Assembly: GCF_025717675.1 (NCBI RefSeq)
Contig: NZ_JAJIRT010000002.1
Coordinates: 1-64,000 of the forward strand
DNA from: Paucibacter sp. DJ2R-2
Lineage (GTDB): Bacteria > Pseudomonadota > Gammaproteobacteria > Burkholderiales > Burkholderiaceae_C
Direction of reading: 5' to 3'
Length of the DNA stretch: 64,000 nt
Made by a program: the position numbers and the translations under genes. Position 1 is the stretch's first letter, and each line of letters starts with the position of its first letter. The notes under the pieces were generated by a model, which was given only the letters and a program-made list of their open reading frames with translations, was not told the origin of the DNA and ran no database searches. Positions 63,567 through 64,000 of this stretch are shown in pieces.

Positions 63567-64000
63567 ATGTCCGACCTGAGCATCGACCTCTCATTGATTG
63601 AAACACCACAAAGCTCCGGCGCGACTGCCCATGCAGCTTCGACCGCAGCACCCAGTGCAGCCAGCCAGCTGCCAGTCACCGCCTATTTCGACCCGGACCT
63701 GTACCAGCGCGAGCAAGAGCTGATCTTCAAGGCCGGCCCGCGCTATATCGGCCACGCCCTGGCCGTGCCGGAGGTGGGCGATCACTACGCCCTGCCGCAG
63801 GAAAAAGAAGGCCGCGCCCTGGTGCGCACCCCGCAGGGCCTGGAGCTGATCTCCAACGTCTGCCGCCACCGCCAGGCCGTGATGCTGCGCGGCCGTGGCA
63901 ACACCCGCAGCAACATCGTCTGCCCTCTGCACCGCTGGACCTACAGCCTCCAGGGCGAGCTGATCGGCGCGCCGCATTTCGACCACGACCCCTGCCTGAA
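63567..64000 (+). CDS. Rieske-type aromatic ring-hydroxylating oxygenase alpha subunit, 5' part
   Basis: The reading frame is open to the window edge (144 complete codons). After about 40 loosely conserved residues comes a Rieske domain: [25 protein letters not shown], the first ligand pair in [15 protein letters not shown] (Cys-x-His), and the second in [17 protein letters not shown] (Cys-x-x-His), with [11 protein letters not shown] next. It would hold a [2Fe-2S] cluster; the catalytic iron domain is outside the window. Substrate unknown. The gene is divergent from xseB. Confidence 0.85.
   Translation, partial: MSDLSIDLSLIETPQSSGATAHAASTAAPSAASQLPVTAYFDPDLYQREQELIFKAGPRYIGHALAVPEVGDHYALPQEKEGRALVRTPQGLELISNVCRHRQAVMLRGRGNTRSNIVCPLHRWTYSLQGELIGAPHFDHDPCL

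Noticed and set aside
1-64000. CRISPR arrays, tRNA genes or complete insertion sequences
   Set aside because: No regularly spaced direct repeats, cloverleaf-like sequences with a CCA-side TpsiC motif, or transposase genes were noticed by eye; a tRNAscan-SE and ISfinder run would settle it.

Overview
The window looks like chromosome from a high-GC betaproteobacterium of the order Burkholderiales, of the Roseateles/Pelomonas/Paucibacter type. That placement is inferred from gene order and protein style: xseB-ispA-dxs, polA-DUF2782-thrB, TctA/TctB and TRAP carriers, a PEP-CTERM protein and an rrn leader of Burkholderiales type. No rRNA sequence is inside the window to confirm it.

Layout. 1-140 is the leader and promoter of an rRNA operon that runs leftwards out of the window. 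400-9406 is an all-minus housekeeping stretch: tctBA, a GspE-like ATPase, a spermidine-synthase-like protein, hypoxanthine-DNA glycosylase, TatD, PurU and LolCD. 9509-15622 holds a PEP-CTERM protein, polA, a DUF2782 protein, thrB and a BPSS1780-type membrane protein.

15700-39625 is a carbohydrate-utilization region. A secreted PL8 polysaccharide lyase faces a long minus-strand set: an IolB/KduI-type isomerase, KduD, GH88 unsaturated uronyl hydrolase, TonB-dependent receptor, GH35 beta-galactosidase and a small HTH protein. Further right lie a second minus-strand operon (IlvD/Edd dehydratase, SDR, SMP-30 lactonase, LacI regulator, MFS carrier) and the divergent dgoK-dgoA pair. I read this as an uptake-and-degradation system for a glycan containing uronate and galactose. 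The lyase cleaves outside and the oligomers are imported. GH88 and GH35 cut them in the cytoplasm. Uronate flows through KduI-like and KduD steps, and galactose through an oxidative De Ley-Doudoroff-like route, meeting at 2-keto-3-deoxy sugar acids that DgoK and DgoA turn into pyruvate and glyceraldehyde-3-phosphate. Three similar 14-bp palindromic sites (15708, 26492, 37873) precede the transcription units and are probably operators of the LacI protein.

The two halves of this locus are separated by an accessory insert (about 26520-31300). It holds an IS5-type MITE with a CTAG target duplication, a 5' fragment of dnaN, an Xre/RES toxin-antitoxin pair, a DUF262/HNH protein enclosed by a near-perfect 32-bp inverted repeat, and a small secreted protein.

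39826-64000 returns to core and general genes: PhoX-type phosphatase, uvrD, YchJ, TruC, a CocE-type hydrolase, RarD, a TRAP system (TatT, DctP, fused DctQM), ExoD, ahpCF, lysA/lysR, folE2, dxs-ispA-xseB and the start of a Rieske oxygenase. Two copies of a modular, hairpin-rich repeat (49331-49593 and 56782-56920) each sit directly at the stop codon of a minus-strand gene. No tRNA, CRISPR array or complete insertion sequence was seen.
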